64,000 nt of DNA from Egibacter rhizosphaerae. Its GTDB lineage: Bacteria; Actinomycetota; Nitriliruptoria; Euzebyales; Egibacteraceae. Within the stretch, counting starts at the first letter, position 1; each line of letters begins with the position of its first letter. A model generated the notes under the pieces. It saw only the letters and a program-made list of their open reading frames with translations, was not told the DNA's origin and did not search any database. Shown here in pieces: positions 35,129 through 43,715 of this stretch. Both the position numbers and the translations under genes were made by a program. Location of the stretch: contig NZ_CP036402.1 of NCBI RefSeq assembly GCF_004322855.1, forward strand, positions 248,001 to 312,000, written 5' to 3'.

Positions 35129-35986
35129 ATGGCCGAGGGTCCGGCCGAGCGGCCGCGTGCGCGAGGGCTCGACGAGGTCCACGCCGTGGTGCTGGACCTC
35201 GACGGCACGGTCTACCTGGGCAACCGGCTGCTGCCCGGAGCGGCCACCTTCATCGAGACGGCACGCGGCCGCGGCATCCCCGTCCGCTTCGTGACGAACA
35301 ACCCCACGCGCGACCCGGCGCAGTACGCCCGGAAGCTCACCGAGCTGGGCGTGCCCACCCCCGTCGACGACATCGTGACCACGGTGGTCGCGATGACCGG
35401 ATGGCTGCTCGACCACGCCCCCGGCGCCGCCGTCTACCCGATCGCCGAGGCCCCGCTCGTCCGTGCCCTGGAGGGCGCGGGGGTACACGTCACCCAGGAT
35501 CCCGCGCTGACCGACGTGGTCGTCGCGAGCTACGACCGGGGATTCGACTACGGCAAACTCCAGGCCGCCTTCGACGCGATCTGGTTCCACCAGCGCGCGA
35601 GGCTGGTGGCCACCAACCCCGATCCGTACTGCCCCCTGCCCTCGGGACGGGGGGAGCCGGACTGCGCGGCCATCGTCGCCGCGATCGAGGCGTGCACGGG
35701 CACGACCTGCGAGGTGACGCTCGGAAAGCCGGACCCCGCCATGCTCGACGCCGCGCTGCGCGGGCTCGACGTGCCCCCGCACCGGGCCCTCATGATCGGC
35801 GACCGCCTGCGCACCGACATCCGCATGGCCCGGCGTGCGGGGGCGACCTCGGCGCTGGTGCTCACCGGGGACGACGGGATGGACGACGTCGGAGCGGCAG
35901 CCCCCGAGGACCGGCCCGACCTCGTCGTCGACCGGCTCGACAGCCTGCTCGCACCCGACGGTTGGCCCGCCGGGGTCGACCGGTGA
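35129..35986 (+). CDS. HAD-IIA family phosphatase (NagD-like)
   Basis: A 285-residue haloacid-dehalogenase phosphatase of the NagD/p-nitrophenylphosphatase class. Motif I VVLDLDGTVYLGN (nucleophile and acid/base Asp), motif II RFVTNNPTRD, the C2-cap region, ATNPDPYCPLP, motif III GKPDPAMLDAAL and motif IV MIGDRLRTDI are all intact. The ATG at 35129 has CGGAGGA just upstream. The substrate is probably a sugar phosphate or phosphoglycolate but cannot be fixed by sequence. Its stop overlaps the following membrane protein start (GTGA). Confidence 0.9.
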   Translation: MAEGPAERPRARGLDEVHAVVLDLDGTVYLGNRLLPGAATFIETARGRGIPVRFVTNNPTRDPAQYARKLTELGVPTPVDDIVTTVVAMTGWLLDHAPGAAVYPIAEAPLVRALEGAGVHVTQDPALTDVVVASYDRGFDYGKLQAAFDAIWFHQRARLVATNPDPYCPLPSGRGEPDCAAIVAAIEACTGTTCEVTLGKPDPAMLDAALRGLDVPPHRALMIGDRLRTDIRMARRAGATSALVLTGDDGMDDVGAAAPEDRPDLVVDRLDSLLAPDGWPAGVDR

Positions 35987-37131
35987 CGCCTCACCCTCAC
36001 GGCCATGCCGATGCCGGCGGGCCCGCCCCACCGACCGCGTGGGCACCATCCGCCGCCACGAGCCAGGGGGCGCGGCTGCGGGGCATCGACGCGGCGCGAG
36101 CGCTGGCCATCGCAGGGATGTTCGCGGTGCACATCGGCCCCACCGACGCCGAGGGAGCCGCGGGCACGGCTTACGCACTACCCCACGGACGGGCCGCGGT
36201 GCTGTTCGGCCTGCTGGCCGGCGTCGGTGTCACCCTGCTGGCGCGGGCCCGATCGGCGACCCCTGCCCGCTCCCGACTTCGGCTGGCCTGGCGCGCGGCG
36301 ATCCTGCTGCCGCTGGGACTGGCCCTGCAGACTCTCGACCACAACGTGCTCGTGATCCTGCAGGACTACGCCGTCCTCTTCCTGCTCGGGATCGTCGTGC
36401 TCGGGCTGCGGGACCGGTGGCTGTTGCTGCTTGCGGCCGCATCGACGCTGCTCGGGCCCGTCCTCAACCTGTGGGGTCAGCGCGAGGACCCCGAGACGTT
36501 CGCCCGGCAGACCATCGAGATGGGCGACCCGCCGCTGGAGATCCTGCACGGCCTGGTGCTCTCGGGGCCGTACCCGCTGGTCACCTGGGCAGCGCCGTTC
36601 TTGATCGGCATGTGGTTGGCGCGTCGTCCCCTGAACCAACGCCGGCTCCAGCTCTGGCTCGCCGTCGGTGCCGTCGCCGTGACCGGCGCCGCGCAGGGCA
36701 TCGGGCGGCTGGCCGAGCAGCGGTGGGGCGACGTGACCGAGTCCCTCGACTGGGACCATCTGTGGGCGCTGGAGCCCCACGGGCAGATGCCGCTGTGGAT
36801 CATCGACGCGACGGCCTCGGCCGTGCTCGTGTTGGCCCTGCTGCTGCTCGTGGCGGATCTCGCGCCCCGGGCGGTCTGGCCGCTCACGGCCGCCGGCCAG
36901 CTCGCGCTCACGGTCTACGTCGGCCACCTGCTCGCGCTCCACGAGTGGTTCGATGAGCTCACCGCCGACGAGGTGGGGCCGGCCGCGGCTCGGCTGGCGG
37001 CAGGCGTGCTCCTCAGCATCGCGATCGCGGTCGCGTGGCGCGCCGTGTTCCCACGGGGCCCGCTGGAAGCGGTGCTCCACGCCCCCTGGACCCTGACCGA
37101 CCGGTGGCGCCGCACCCGGTCGGACGCGTAG
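35983..37131 (+). CDS. DUF418-type membrane protein (acyltransferase-like)
   Basis: A 382-residue membrane protein with about ten hydrophobic helices. The N-terminal RLRGIDAARALAIAGMFAVHI and the C-terminal LALTVYVGHLLAL with RGPLEAVLHAPW identify the DUF418 family, related to heparan-glucosaminide acetyltransferase-like membrane acyltransferases. The GTG at 35983 overlaps the HAD phosphatase stop. The first ~30 residues are polar, His/Pro-rich. The acyl donor and substrate are unknown. Confidence 0.83.
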   Translation: MTPHPHGHADAGGPAPPTAWAPSAATSQGARLRGIDAARALAIAGMFAVHIGPTDAEGAAGTAYALPHGRAAVLFGLLAGVGVTLLARARSATPARSRLRLAWRAAILLPLGLALQTLDHNVLVILQDYAVLFLLGIVVLGLRDRWLLLLAAASTLLGPVLNLWGQREDPETFARQTIEMGDPPLEILHGLVLSGPYPLVTWAAPFLIGMWLARRPLNQRRLQLWLAVGAVAVTGAAQGIGRLAEQRWGDVTESLDWDHLWALEPHGQMPLWIIDATASAVLVLALLLLVADLAPRAVWPLTAAGQLALTVYVGHLLALHEWFDELTADEVGPAAARLAAGVLLSIAIAVAWRAVFPRGPLEAVLHAPWTLTDRWRRTRSDA

Positions 37132-37203
37132 CTCGGGACTCGCTCCCCGGCGCCACGGGCCCCCGCGCACAGGGCCGTTCGCGCGCCGCCGAGGGGCCGT
37201 TCG

Positions 37204-37962
37204 ACCCTCGTCGAGGGCGCGGTCGCCGAGGACCGCGGCGAGCTCAACGCCGAGGAGCAGCGGCTGCTCGCCGCCGCTCGCGCGCGTTCCGAGGTGAACC
37301 CGACGCTGGGTGCCCGTGGCTGCCGGCTCGGCATCCTCCGCCCGGAACTCTACCGCATGCAGGTGCGAGCCCTGCTCGAGGCGGCCGCGGAACTCAAGGG
37401 CGGGGGGTACGCGCCCGACGTCGAGATCATGGTGCCGTTGGTCGCGCACGTGAACGAGCTCGAGCGCATCGCCTCGTGGATCGACGAGGAGGCCAGGGTC
37501 ACCCTCGAGGGCGGGCCGGCGGTCTCCTACCGGATCGGCACGATGATCGAGACACCGCGCGCGGCACTCACTTCCGGGGCCATCGCTAGTCGCGCGACGT
37601 TCTTCTCGTTCGGCACCAACGATCTGGTCCAGATGACCTGGGGGTTCAGCCGCGACGACCTCGAGCGGGCGGTGATCCCTCGGTACCTCGAGGAGGGGAT
37701 CATCCCGGTGAATCCCTTCGGCACCCTCGACCAGGAGGGGGTGGGCCGCCTCGTCGTCATTTCCGTCGCGGAGGGACGGGCGACCCGGCCCGAGCTGGAG
37801 GCGGGGATGTGCGGTGAGCACGGGGGCGACCCCGCGTCGATCCGGCTCGCCCACGAGGCAGGCCTCGACTACGTATCCTGCTCCCCCTTCCGCATACCCG
37901 TTGCGCGCCTCGCCGCGGCACACGCCGCCCTCGGGGGCGAAGCCGACGACGCCAGCGCGTAG
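37204..37962 (+). pseudogene. Pyruvate phosphate dikinase, C-terminal remnant
   Basis: About 250 codons of the PEP/pyruvate-binding domain of pyruvate phosphate dikinase, with no upstream ATP-grasp or His domain. Readable blocks: ARSEVNPTLGARGCRLGI, PDVEIMVPLVAHVNEL, RIGTMIETPRAALT, FSFGTNDLVQMTWGFSRDD and the catalytic-Cys loop MCGEHGGDPASI. The full enzyme is about 880 residues, so some 600 are missing. The first in-frame start codon is a GTG at 37294 with no evident ribosome site. It is most likely a deletion remnant rather than a functional short gene. Confidence 0.75.
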
Positions 37963-37970
37963 GAGAGGAC

Positions 37971-38636
37971 ATGAACGCACCGGCGGCCCCGTCACCGCCA
38001 CACGAGGCACCGGACCCTCCCGCCCCGCGCGGCTCCCCGGCACCTGAGCCGGGGGGCCGCATCGAGGCGCTGGTGGCCGGCATCCTGCTCATCGGCCTCG
38101 GGGTCGGCTGGCTCCTCGACCGGCTCGAGGTCCTCACGCTCCCGTGGCCGCTGGCCGGCGCGCTCGCGCTCGTCGTCGTCGGCTTCGGGATAATGGCCAC
38201 CGCGCGACGCGGGGGGAGCGGCACGCTCACAGCCGCCGGCGTGGTGTTGAGCGTCGTCCTGCTGTTCGGCGTGGCCGGGGAGGCCCCCATCCCGGGAGCG
38301 CTCGGTGAACAGACTCACCGACCGACCGCTGTCGCCGAGCTGGCCTCTCCCTACGAGCTCGGGATCGGCAGCTTGACGCTGGACCTGCGGGATCTCGACC
38401 TCGACGGCGCCGAGGCACACGTGGAGGCCAGCGTCGGGGTCGGAGAGCTCGAGATCCTGGTCCCCGAGGACGTCGAAGTGGAGGGGAGCGCATCGGTCGG
38501 CATCGGCGAGGCCGCGCTGCTCGGCGAACGTGGCGGAGGCCTCGGCGTCAACCGTGACATCGTCGTGAGCGGCGTGGACGGACGGCTTGTCCTCGACGTC
38601 TCGGTCGGGGTGGGACGCATCGACGCCGACCGCTGA
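37971..38636 (+). CDS. LiaF/toast-rack-type membrane-associated protein
   Basis: A 221-residue protein: a Pro-rich cytosolic leader of about 28 residues, two to three hydrophobic segments (ALVAGILLIGLGVGWLLDRL, PLAGALALVVVGFGIM, VVLSVVLLFGVAG), then a repetitive beta region with GIGSLTLDLRDL, SVGVGELEILVPE and SVGIGEAALLGE typical of the LiaF-like 'toast-rack' fold. Such proteins modulate envelope-stress signalling in other bacteria. The ATG at 37971 has GGAGAGGAC upstream. A strong terminator follows. Confidence 0.72.
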   Translation: MNAPAAPSPPHEAPDPPAPRGSPAPEPGGRIEALVAGILLIGLGVGWLLDRLEVLTLPWPLAGALALVVVGFGIMATARRGGSGTLTAAGVVLSVVLLFGVAGEAPIPGALGEQTHRPTAVAELASPYELGIGSLTLDLRDLDLDGAEAHVEASVGVGELEILVPEDVEVEGSASVGIGEAALLGERGGGLGVNRDIVVSGVDGRLVLDVSVGVGRIDADR

Positions 38637-38640
38637 AGGA

Positions 38641-38679
38641 CGGCGGGGTAGGCCCACCCCCGGGGGGTCTACCCCGCCG
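38641..38679 (+). terminator. Terminator after LiaF-like gene
   Basis: An 11-bp stem CGGCGGGGTAG/CTACCCCGCCG whose loop contains a second perfect stem ACCCCC/GGGGGT. It starts 5 nt after the LiaF-like stop. Confidence 0.8.
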
Positions 38680-38814
38680 CCGTGCTCAGAGGGTGCTGCG
38701 AGCCGATCCCCACATCGACTCGCGCCCTCGAGCGGGTGGTGGCTGGGACGCCGTTTGGGGTCAAACTACCCGGTGGCTGCTGCGGCAACCGACCGCGGTC
38801 TACCGAACCGCGGT

Positions 38815-39351
38815 CTACCGATCGGGGTAGTCGATCGGCTCCTCGGGGTCACGGAGTCGCGCGCCGATCTCCGCGAGCCGCTCGTCCAGTTCCTCGCGCT
38901 CGCGCTCGTCCGTGCACGCCACGGCGATGTGGACGGGCATGTCCGCGGCCGGCTCGTCCGTGACGGTGCCGGAGTGCACGCCCTCCTTGACGCGGCCGAG
39001 CATCGTGACGAGGAACCCGACGCCGATCCCGAACGCCCCGAGGGCCAGCGCCAGGGTGAGGATGCCGGGCACGTGGCCGAGCGCGAAGATCCCGATCACC
39101 GCGCCGAGCACGGCACCGGTCACCGCGCCGAGGACCATCCCCGATCCGCCGAGAACCACCGAGCGCCGCAGGTCGCGTTGATCGGCCTGGGACACGTCCC
39201 GGGGCGTACCGCTCTGTCGCGGCGCGTGCGCGTCCATCCAGATCCGGGACGCATCGACCCCCGACTCGGTGAGCTCCTCGATCGCTTCGGTCGCCCGCTC
39301 CTTGTCGGGGAACTCCCCGTGGGCGACCGGGCCTGAGTGCCGCAGTGCCAT
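38815..39351 (-). CDS. Membrane protein with general-stress-type N-terminal domain
   Basis: A 178-residue protein. Residues 1-40 (HGEFPDKERATEAIEELTES) resemble the short N-terminal domain of YflT/GS17M-type stress proteins; two Gly/Ala-rich membrane segments follow (VVLGGSGMVLGAVTGAVLGA and ILTLALALGAFGIGVGFLVT), then a soluble tail ending in RLRDPEEPIDYPDR. The ATG at 39351 has GGAGG upstream. It is divergent from the thiamine-binding-type gene. The function is unknown. Confidence 0.65.
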   Translation of the reverse strand: MALRHSGPVAHGEFPDKERATEAIEELTESGVDASRIWMDAHAPRQSGTPRDVSQADQRDLRRSVVLGGSGMVLGAVTGAVLGAVIGIFALGHVPGILTLALALGAFGIGVGFLVTMLGRVKEGVHSGTVTDEPAADMPVHIAVACTDEREREELDERLAEIGARLRDPEEPIDYPDR

Positions 39352-39605
39352 CGTGGTCCTCCACATCCCCTGCCGGGTCGGATCGCTTCGTGTGGGCCCT
39401 CTTCGATACCCAGTCACGATCTGTCGAACCATGGCCGCTCGCCATCGTTCGTCCGGCGCCGAGCGCCTTGTCGGGGAGGATCCCCACTCCCCGGCACGCT
39501 GACGACCGGTCAAACGAACGATCCGGCGGAACGAGGTTTCGACGTCCTCGAGATGGGCATGCCGGGGCGGTCTGCGACGGACACAGACCCACGAAGGGGC
39601 GGTCG

Positions 39606-39905
39606 ATGAACACCACAGACATTCCGGCGCTCGCCGAGGTCTCGATCGAGCCGATGGGACAAAGCGAGGATCACGAGCGAGCGGTCCAGGAAGCGATCGA
39701 CGCGCTCAGGCGCAGCGGCCTGGAGATCGTTCCCGGCGCCGCGAGCACGTTGCTCCGTGCCCCGCTCGGACAGGTCTGGGACGCGGTCCACACTGCCCAC
39801 ACCGCGGTCCAGCCGTACGCGGAGCGAGTCGTCACCAACGTGCGCGTCGAGACCCGACGGGACGGCGACGACTTCGCGGAGCGGGTCGCACATCACGGGG
39901 CGTGA
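39606..39905 (+). CDS. Thiamine-binding-type protein (MTH1187/YkoF, DUF77)
   Basis: A 99-residue single-domain protein of the MTH1187/YqgV (DUF77) family, members of which bind thiamine or related cations. The pattern AEVSIEPMGQ, AVQEAIDALRRSGLEIVPGAASTLL (two parts) and AHTAVQPYAERVVTNVRVETRRD is characteristic. The ATG at 39606 gives the correct N-terminus. It is followed at 62 nt by the DUF6131-like peptide. Confidence 0.82.
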   Translation: MNTTDIPALAEVSIEPMGQSEDHERAVQEAIDALRRSGLEIVPGAASTLLRAPLGQVWDAVHTAHTAVQPYAERVVTNVRVETRRDGDDFAERVAHHGA

Positions 39906-39967
39906 GCCACGTCTCGCCGCGTCGCCCACATCAGAAGGACCCCTCCACGTGAAGAAGGAAGCTCCCG

Positions 39968-40126
39968 ATGATCATTCTGGGCATCCTGCTCATCATCCTC
40001 ACGGCCCTGCTCGACGTCCCACCCATCCTCTCGACGATCGGGATCGTCCTGGTCGTGGTGGGCGTGATCCTCTGGATCCTCGGGTCGGTGGGACGCGCCG
40101 TCGGTCCCCGCCGCCACTACTGGTAG
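39968..40126 (+). CDS. Small membrane protein, DUF6131-like
   Basis: A 52-residue peptide, MIILGILLIILTALLDVPPI to the end RRHYW, with two short membrane helices separated by a Pro-containing turn and a basic aromatic tail. The layout matches the actinobacterial DUF6131 family of ~50-residue membrane proteins (family as recalled). GAAGGAAGC lies seven nucleotides upstream of the ATG. The function is unknown. Confidence 0.72.
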   Translation: MIILGILLIILTALLDVPPILSTIGIVLVVVGVILWILGSVGRAVGPRRHYW

Positions 40127-40222
40127 GTCCCCTCTCCCCCGCCCCGACGGGCACCGCGCTGCCAACTCGCGCCGGGCCCCGTTCGGTTTCGCTGCGGCGA
40201 TGTCGCCCCGTGGCATGATCGG

Positions 40223-40993
40223 ATGATGCAATCCGGCGATGAAGGGGCGGCCATGGCGTCGCCCGAGGATCCGACCTCCCCCAGTGCGCTGGGCAGCGTG
40301 CTCGTGGACTTCGCGAGCGCGGTCGCGCACCCCGAGACACCCACCGAGATCCTCCACCGGCTCGCTCGCTACTGCACCATGCTGTTGCCGGTCGAGGGGG
40401 CAGGCGTCCTGCTGCGTGACAGCGAGGGCGTCGCGAGGTTCGCCACCGCCAACGACGAGCTCGGGTGCGCCATCGAGGAGATCGAGCTCGAGTTGCGGGA
40501 AGGTCCGTGCCTGGAAGCCCTGAACCGCGGGCAGCAGATCGCGATCCCGGACCTCACCGAAGACACGTCCTATCCCGCGTTCAACGAGCGAGCGGTCGCT
40601 GCGGGACTCAAGGCGATCTACGCGGTCCCGCTGCACCTTCGCGACCAAACCCTCGGGGTCGTCGATCTGGTCGCCAGTCAGCCGGCGCAGCTCGGGGACA
40701 CCGACCTGGCCACCGCCCAGATGTTGGCCGACATCGCCGTCGCCTACGTCGTGAACAGCCGGGCCTACACGGAGCAGGCCGAGTTGTCGAAGCAGCTCCA
40801 GGAGGCGCTGAACAGCCGTGTCGTGATCGAGCAGGCGAAGGGACGGCTCAGCGCGTGGCTGGAGATCGATACCGGCGAGGCCTTCGAGGTACTGCGCGAC
40901 TACGCCCGGGCGCATCGCCGGCCGCTGCGCGAGGTGGCCGAGCAGGTCATCGTGGGCAAGCTGCGCCTGAAGCCCGAGCTCGGAGACCGCTAG
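40223..40993 (+). CDS. GAF-ANTAR transcription antitermination regulator
   Basis: A 256-residue regulator: a GAF sensor domain (about residues 25-180, with LREGPCLEALNRGQQIAIPDL and AIYAVPLHLRDQTLGVVDL) and a C-terminal ANTAR RNA-binding domain (residues 190-250, LQEALNSRVVIEQAKGRLSA). ANTAR domains bind paired hairpins to prevent termination. An ATG 33 nt downstream of the first (MASPEDP) is an alternative start. The stop codon TAG is composite: TA is the IS630 target site and G is the first base of the element. Confidence 0.88.
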   Translation: MMQSGDEGAAMASPEDPTSPSALGSVLVDFASAVAHPETPTEILHRLARYCTMLLPVEGAGVLLRDSEGVARFATANDELGCAIEEIELELREGPCLEALNRGQQIAIPDLTEDTSYPAFNERAVAAGLKAIYAVPLHLRDQTLGVVDLVASQPAQLGDTDLATAQMLADIAVAYVVNSRAYTEQAELSKQLQEALNSRVVIEQAKGRLSAWLEIDTGEAFEVLRDYARAHRRPLREVAEQVIVGKLRLKPELGDR

Positions 40994-42137
40994 TGGTCTG
41001 TCGCACAAATAGCAAGGTGGGTTAGGATGTGGCATGCCTGTCGCTACCGCGCCCGCGTTGTCCATGTCCGACGAGCAGCGTGGCGAGCTTGAGGTGATAG
41101 CTCGCTCGTCGTCGTTGCCGCACCGCAAGGTGGTGCAGGCCAGGGCGCTGCTGCTGGCTGGCGATGGGGTGGCCAACGAGGAGATCGCGCGGCGGTGTGA
41201 GACGACCTCGGACACGGTGCGCCGGTGGCGGGCTCGGTTCGGCGAGTCCGGGGTCGCCGGGGTGGGGGTGATCGCGGCGGGCCGGGGCCGCAAGCCCCAG
41301 GTGCCGGCCGCCACGGTCGAGGCGATCGTGGCTGACACGTTGCATGCGCGGCCGCCGGACGGGTCGACGCACTGGACGACCCGGTCGATGGCGGCCCGTC
41401 ATGGGGTCAGCAAGGACCTGGTCGCGCGTATCTGGAAAGCGCGCAACCTCAAGCCCTGGCAAGTGGCGACGTTCAAGCTGTCCAACGATCCCGACTTCGA
41501 GGCCAAGCTGGTCGACATCGTCGGGCTCTACTTGGATCCCCCCGAGCACGCGGTGGTGCTGTGCGTGGACGAGAAGACCCAGACCCAGGCGCTGGACCGC
41601 ACCCAGCCGTCGCTGCCGATCAAGCCCGGCCGGGCAGGAACGATGACCCACGACTACAAGCGGCACGGCACCACCGACCTGTTCGCCGCGTTGAATGCCG
41701 CCACCGGCCAGGTGCTGACCGAGTGCCGGCGCAGCCACACCCACACTGACTTCCTGGCGTTCCTGCGACGCATCGACCGCGAGGTGCCCGCTGACCTCGA
41801 CGTGCACCTGGTCCTGGACAACCTCTCGGTGCACAAGCACGCCGAAGTCAACAAGTGGCTGGCCAACCACCCCCGCTTCCACGCTCATTTCACCCCCACC
41901 TCGGCGTCGTGGCTCAACCTCGTCGAGCGCTGGTTCCGCGAACTGACCGACAAGCGCCTCCGCCGAGGGGTGTTCACCAGCGTCCGCGAACTCACCGACG
42001 CGATCGCGACCTGGGTCAACCACTGGAACCACGACCCCAAGCCCTTCGTGTGGCACAAGACCGCCGAAGAGATCATCGCCAAAGTCCGCCGAGGACGAGC
42101 CGCCCTCGACCACCACACCAAATCATCGACAGACCAC
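40993..42137 (+). mobile_element. IS630-family insertion sequence
   Basis: A 1,145-bp element bounded by perfect 11-bp inverted repeats, GTGGTCTGTCG at 40993-41003 and CGACAGACCAC at 42127-42137, and flanked by TA dinucleotides at 40991-40992 and 42138-42139, the usual IS630 target duplication. One transposase gene fills it. It inserted exactly at the stop codon of the GAF-ANTAR gene without altering its protein. Confidence 0.92.
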
Positions 42138-42140
42138 TAG
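41034..42140 (+). CDS. IS630-family transposase
   Basis: A 368-residue single-frame DDE transposase. The N-terminal helix-turn-helix is seen in AGDGVANEEIARRCETTSDTVRRWRARFGESG (two parts); the catalytic domain has CVDEKTQTQALD (first Asp), LVLDNLSVHKHAEV (second Asp) and TPTSASWLNLVERWFRELTDK with the final Glu of the DDE triad. The C-terminal WNHDPKPFVWHKTAEEI is typical of this subgroup. Its own stop TAG uses the TA duplication plus one chromosomal G, outside the element proper. It appears intact and possibly mobile. Confidence 0.95.
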   Translation: MPVATAPALSMSDEQRGELEVIARSSSLPHRKVVQARALLLAGDGVANEEIARRCETTSDTVRRWRARFGESGVAGVGVIAAGRGRKPQVPAATVEAIVADTLHARPPDGSTHWTTRSMAARHGVSKDLVARIWKARNLKPWQVATFKLSNDPDFEAKLVDIVGLYLDPPEHAVVLCVDEKTQTQALDRTQPSLPIKPGRAGTMTHDYKRHGTTDLFAALNAATGQVLTECRRSHTHTDFLAFLRRIDREVPADLDVHLVLDNLSVHKHAEVNKWLANHPRFHAHFTPTSASWLNLVERWFRELTDKRLRRGVFTSVRELTDAIATWVNHWNHDPKPFVWHKTAEEIIAKVRRGRAALDHHTKSSTDH

Positions 42141-42159
42141 GGCCGAACGTGCGGTCGCG

Positions 42160-43278
42160 TCAGTAGCGCAGCAGTGCCGCGACGGGATGGCCCCCGAGCG
42201 CCTCCGGGTCCCCCACGAGCTCGACGTGGCTGCTGCTCGCGTACGCGAGCTCGAGCAACTCGTCCACGAGGTCCACCGGTGTGGGCTCGCTGTCGCCGTA
42301 CGCGCGCGCCTCGCCCGGCTCGACCGCGAGCGCTCCGGTGTCGGCGCGGTAACCGGGCGCCATCGCCGTCTCCGCCGCCAGTAGCGTCTCGACCTGCCCC
42401 GCGTTGAAGGCATCGATCGTGTGCCGCAGCCCGAATGCGGCGCTCTCGGGCTGCCCGGCTGACGCTTCCAGTCGGTCGAGCAGCGCCGACCTGCGCTCGC
42501 GTGCCAATTCGTGTTCCACGTCCTCCAGCACCTGGCCCGCCTCGTGCGCGCCGGCTTCGACAGGGAGGTTGACCGGCTCGCCGCGCACCAGGTGATCGAC
42601 CTCGCCCGCTAGGTGCTGACGGAGTTGTTGGGCCTCCTCGTGGGGACCGGCGACCACGACGGCGTCCAACGGCGCCTGCGCGTGCAGCAGTCGGAGCCGC
42701 TCGGCGGTCTCGTCGTAGTGCCGCTGGACCCAGTGCTGATCGTGCTTCTGCGCCCGCAGATCGCTGTTGCCCTGGTGGGTCCGGTACCCCGGCACCTCGT
42801 CGGCCTCGCGCTCCTCGTGACGCCAGGTCCGGCCCAGGTGATAGCGGTAGATCTCCGCTTCGTCACGCTGCACGAGCACCAACGCGACGTGGTGCGCCCG
42901 GTCCAGGAGGACCTGCAGCGGCAGCACGAACGGCTCGCCACCCACGCGCACCCGGTTGCGCAACGGCACGGCAGTGCGCAGCTCGGCGATAATCTCACCC
43001 CGCGAGACGAACAGCGCCACCCCGGCGGTCTCGGTGCGCTCCATCGCGCGCAGCCACTCGCTGACGGCCTGCCGATCCCGCTGCACGGTGTCGTCGGGCG
43101 CGTGCCCCTGCCGGTCGGCGGCCCGCTCCGCGGCGTCGAACAACGACTCCAGGCGGGCGAGGGCGTCCTCGACACGGGGGTAGCGCTCGCCGTCGACATC
43201 GACGTACACGCTCGTCACGGGCGCGCCCTGCCCCTCGTAGCCCGCCAGGGAGCGCACGTCGTCGTGGGTCAGCCTCAT
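42160..43278 (-). CDS. Bacterial eRF1/Pelota-like (baeRF-type) protein
   Basis: A 372-residue protein resembling bacterial homologues of archaeal/eukaryotic peptide-chain release factor domains. Blocks: VTSVYVDVDGERYPR, GVALFVSRGEIIAELRTAVP, LVQRDEAEIYRYHLGRTW, HYDETAERLRLLH, DAVVVAGPHEEAQQLRQHL and a C-terminal Rossmann-like part. Members are thought to act in ribosome rescue or stress, without clear proof. The ATG at 43278 has GAGGGG upstream. It stands alone, its stop 20 nt beyond the IS element. Confidence 0.78.
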   Translation of the reverse strand: MRLTHDDVRSLAGYEGQGAPVTSVYVDVDGERYPRVEDALARLESLFDAAERAADRQGHAPDDTVQRDRQAVSEWLRAMERTETAGVALFVSRGEIIAELRTAVPLRNRVRVGGEPFVLPLQVLLDRAHHVALVLVQRDEAEIYRYHLGRTWRHEEREADEVPGYRTHQGNSDLRAQKHDQHWVQRHYDETAERLRLLHAQAPLDAVVVAGPHEEAQQLRQHLAGEVDHLVRGEPVNLPVEAGAHEAGQVLEDVEHELARERRSALLDRLEASAGQPESAAFGLRHTIDAFNAGQVETLLAAETAMAPGYRADTGALAVEPGEARAYGDSEPTPVDLVDELLELAYASSSHVELVGDPEALGGHPVAALLRY

Positions 43279-43508
43279 CGAAACCCCTCGTTGTCCGCGA
43301 TCGCCGTGCGCGACCCGCAACCACAGTGATCACCAGCCGCGGCGCGCAGAAACGTCCGCTCCGAGGATCACCCTGGCCCGGTCCTCGTCCGAGGGGACGA
43401 GCACCACCGATCGGACCCGCGCGGGGGGTCCGCGTGCGGTTTCGAACCGCCCACACCGGGCATGGCAGGGCCGGCAAGCTCGAACCGCGCGGACGGAGAC
43501 GACCGAGA

Positions 43509-43703
43509 ATGGAACACGATCCCACGAAGGTGCAGCGGGCGATCGCCGACGCGGAGTTCCCGGCCACACCCGACGAGCTCGCCGCCTCCGCCGAGGCGCG
43601 CGGCGCGCATCCCGACATCTGCGAGACGCTGCGCTCCTTGCCCCCGGAGCAGTACGACGACGCCGACGCCGTGATGGCGACCATCGAGGACCAGATCGCC
43701 TGA
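43509..43703 (+). CDS. DUF2795 domain small protein
   Basis: A 64-residue soluble protein, VQRAIADAEFPATPDELAAS then AVMATIEDQIA, matching DUF2795, a short domain of unknown function seen in actinobacterial stress and light-induced genes. The ATG at 43509 has GGAGAC upstream. It converges with the Cys-rich DUF6062-like gene 12 nt away. Confidence 0.72.
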   Translation: MEHDPTKVQRAIADAEFPATPDELAASAEARGAHPDICETLRSLPPEQYDDADAVMATIEDQIA

Positions 43704-43715
43704 GGCACGGCGGGG

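Noticed and set aside
40223-40993. Truncation of the GAF-ANTAR gene by the insertion sequence
   Set aside because: The insertion lies within the stop codon and recreates TAG; the ANTAR domain is complete.
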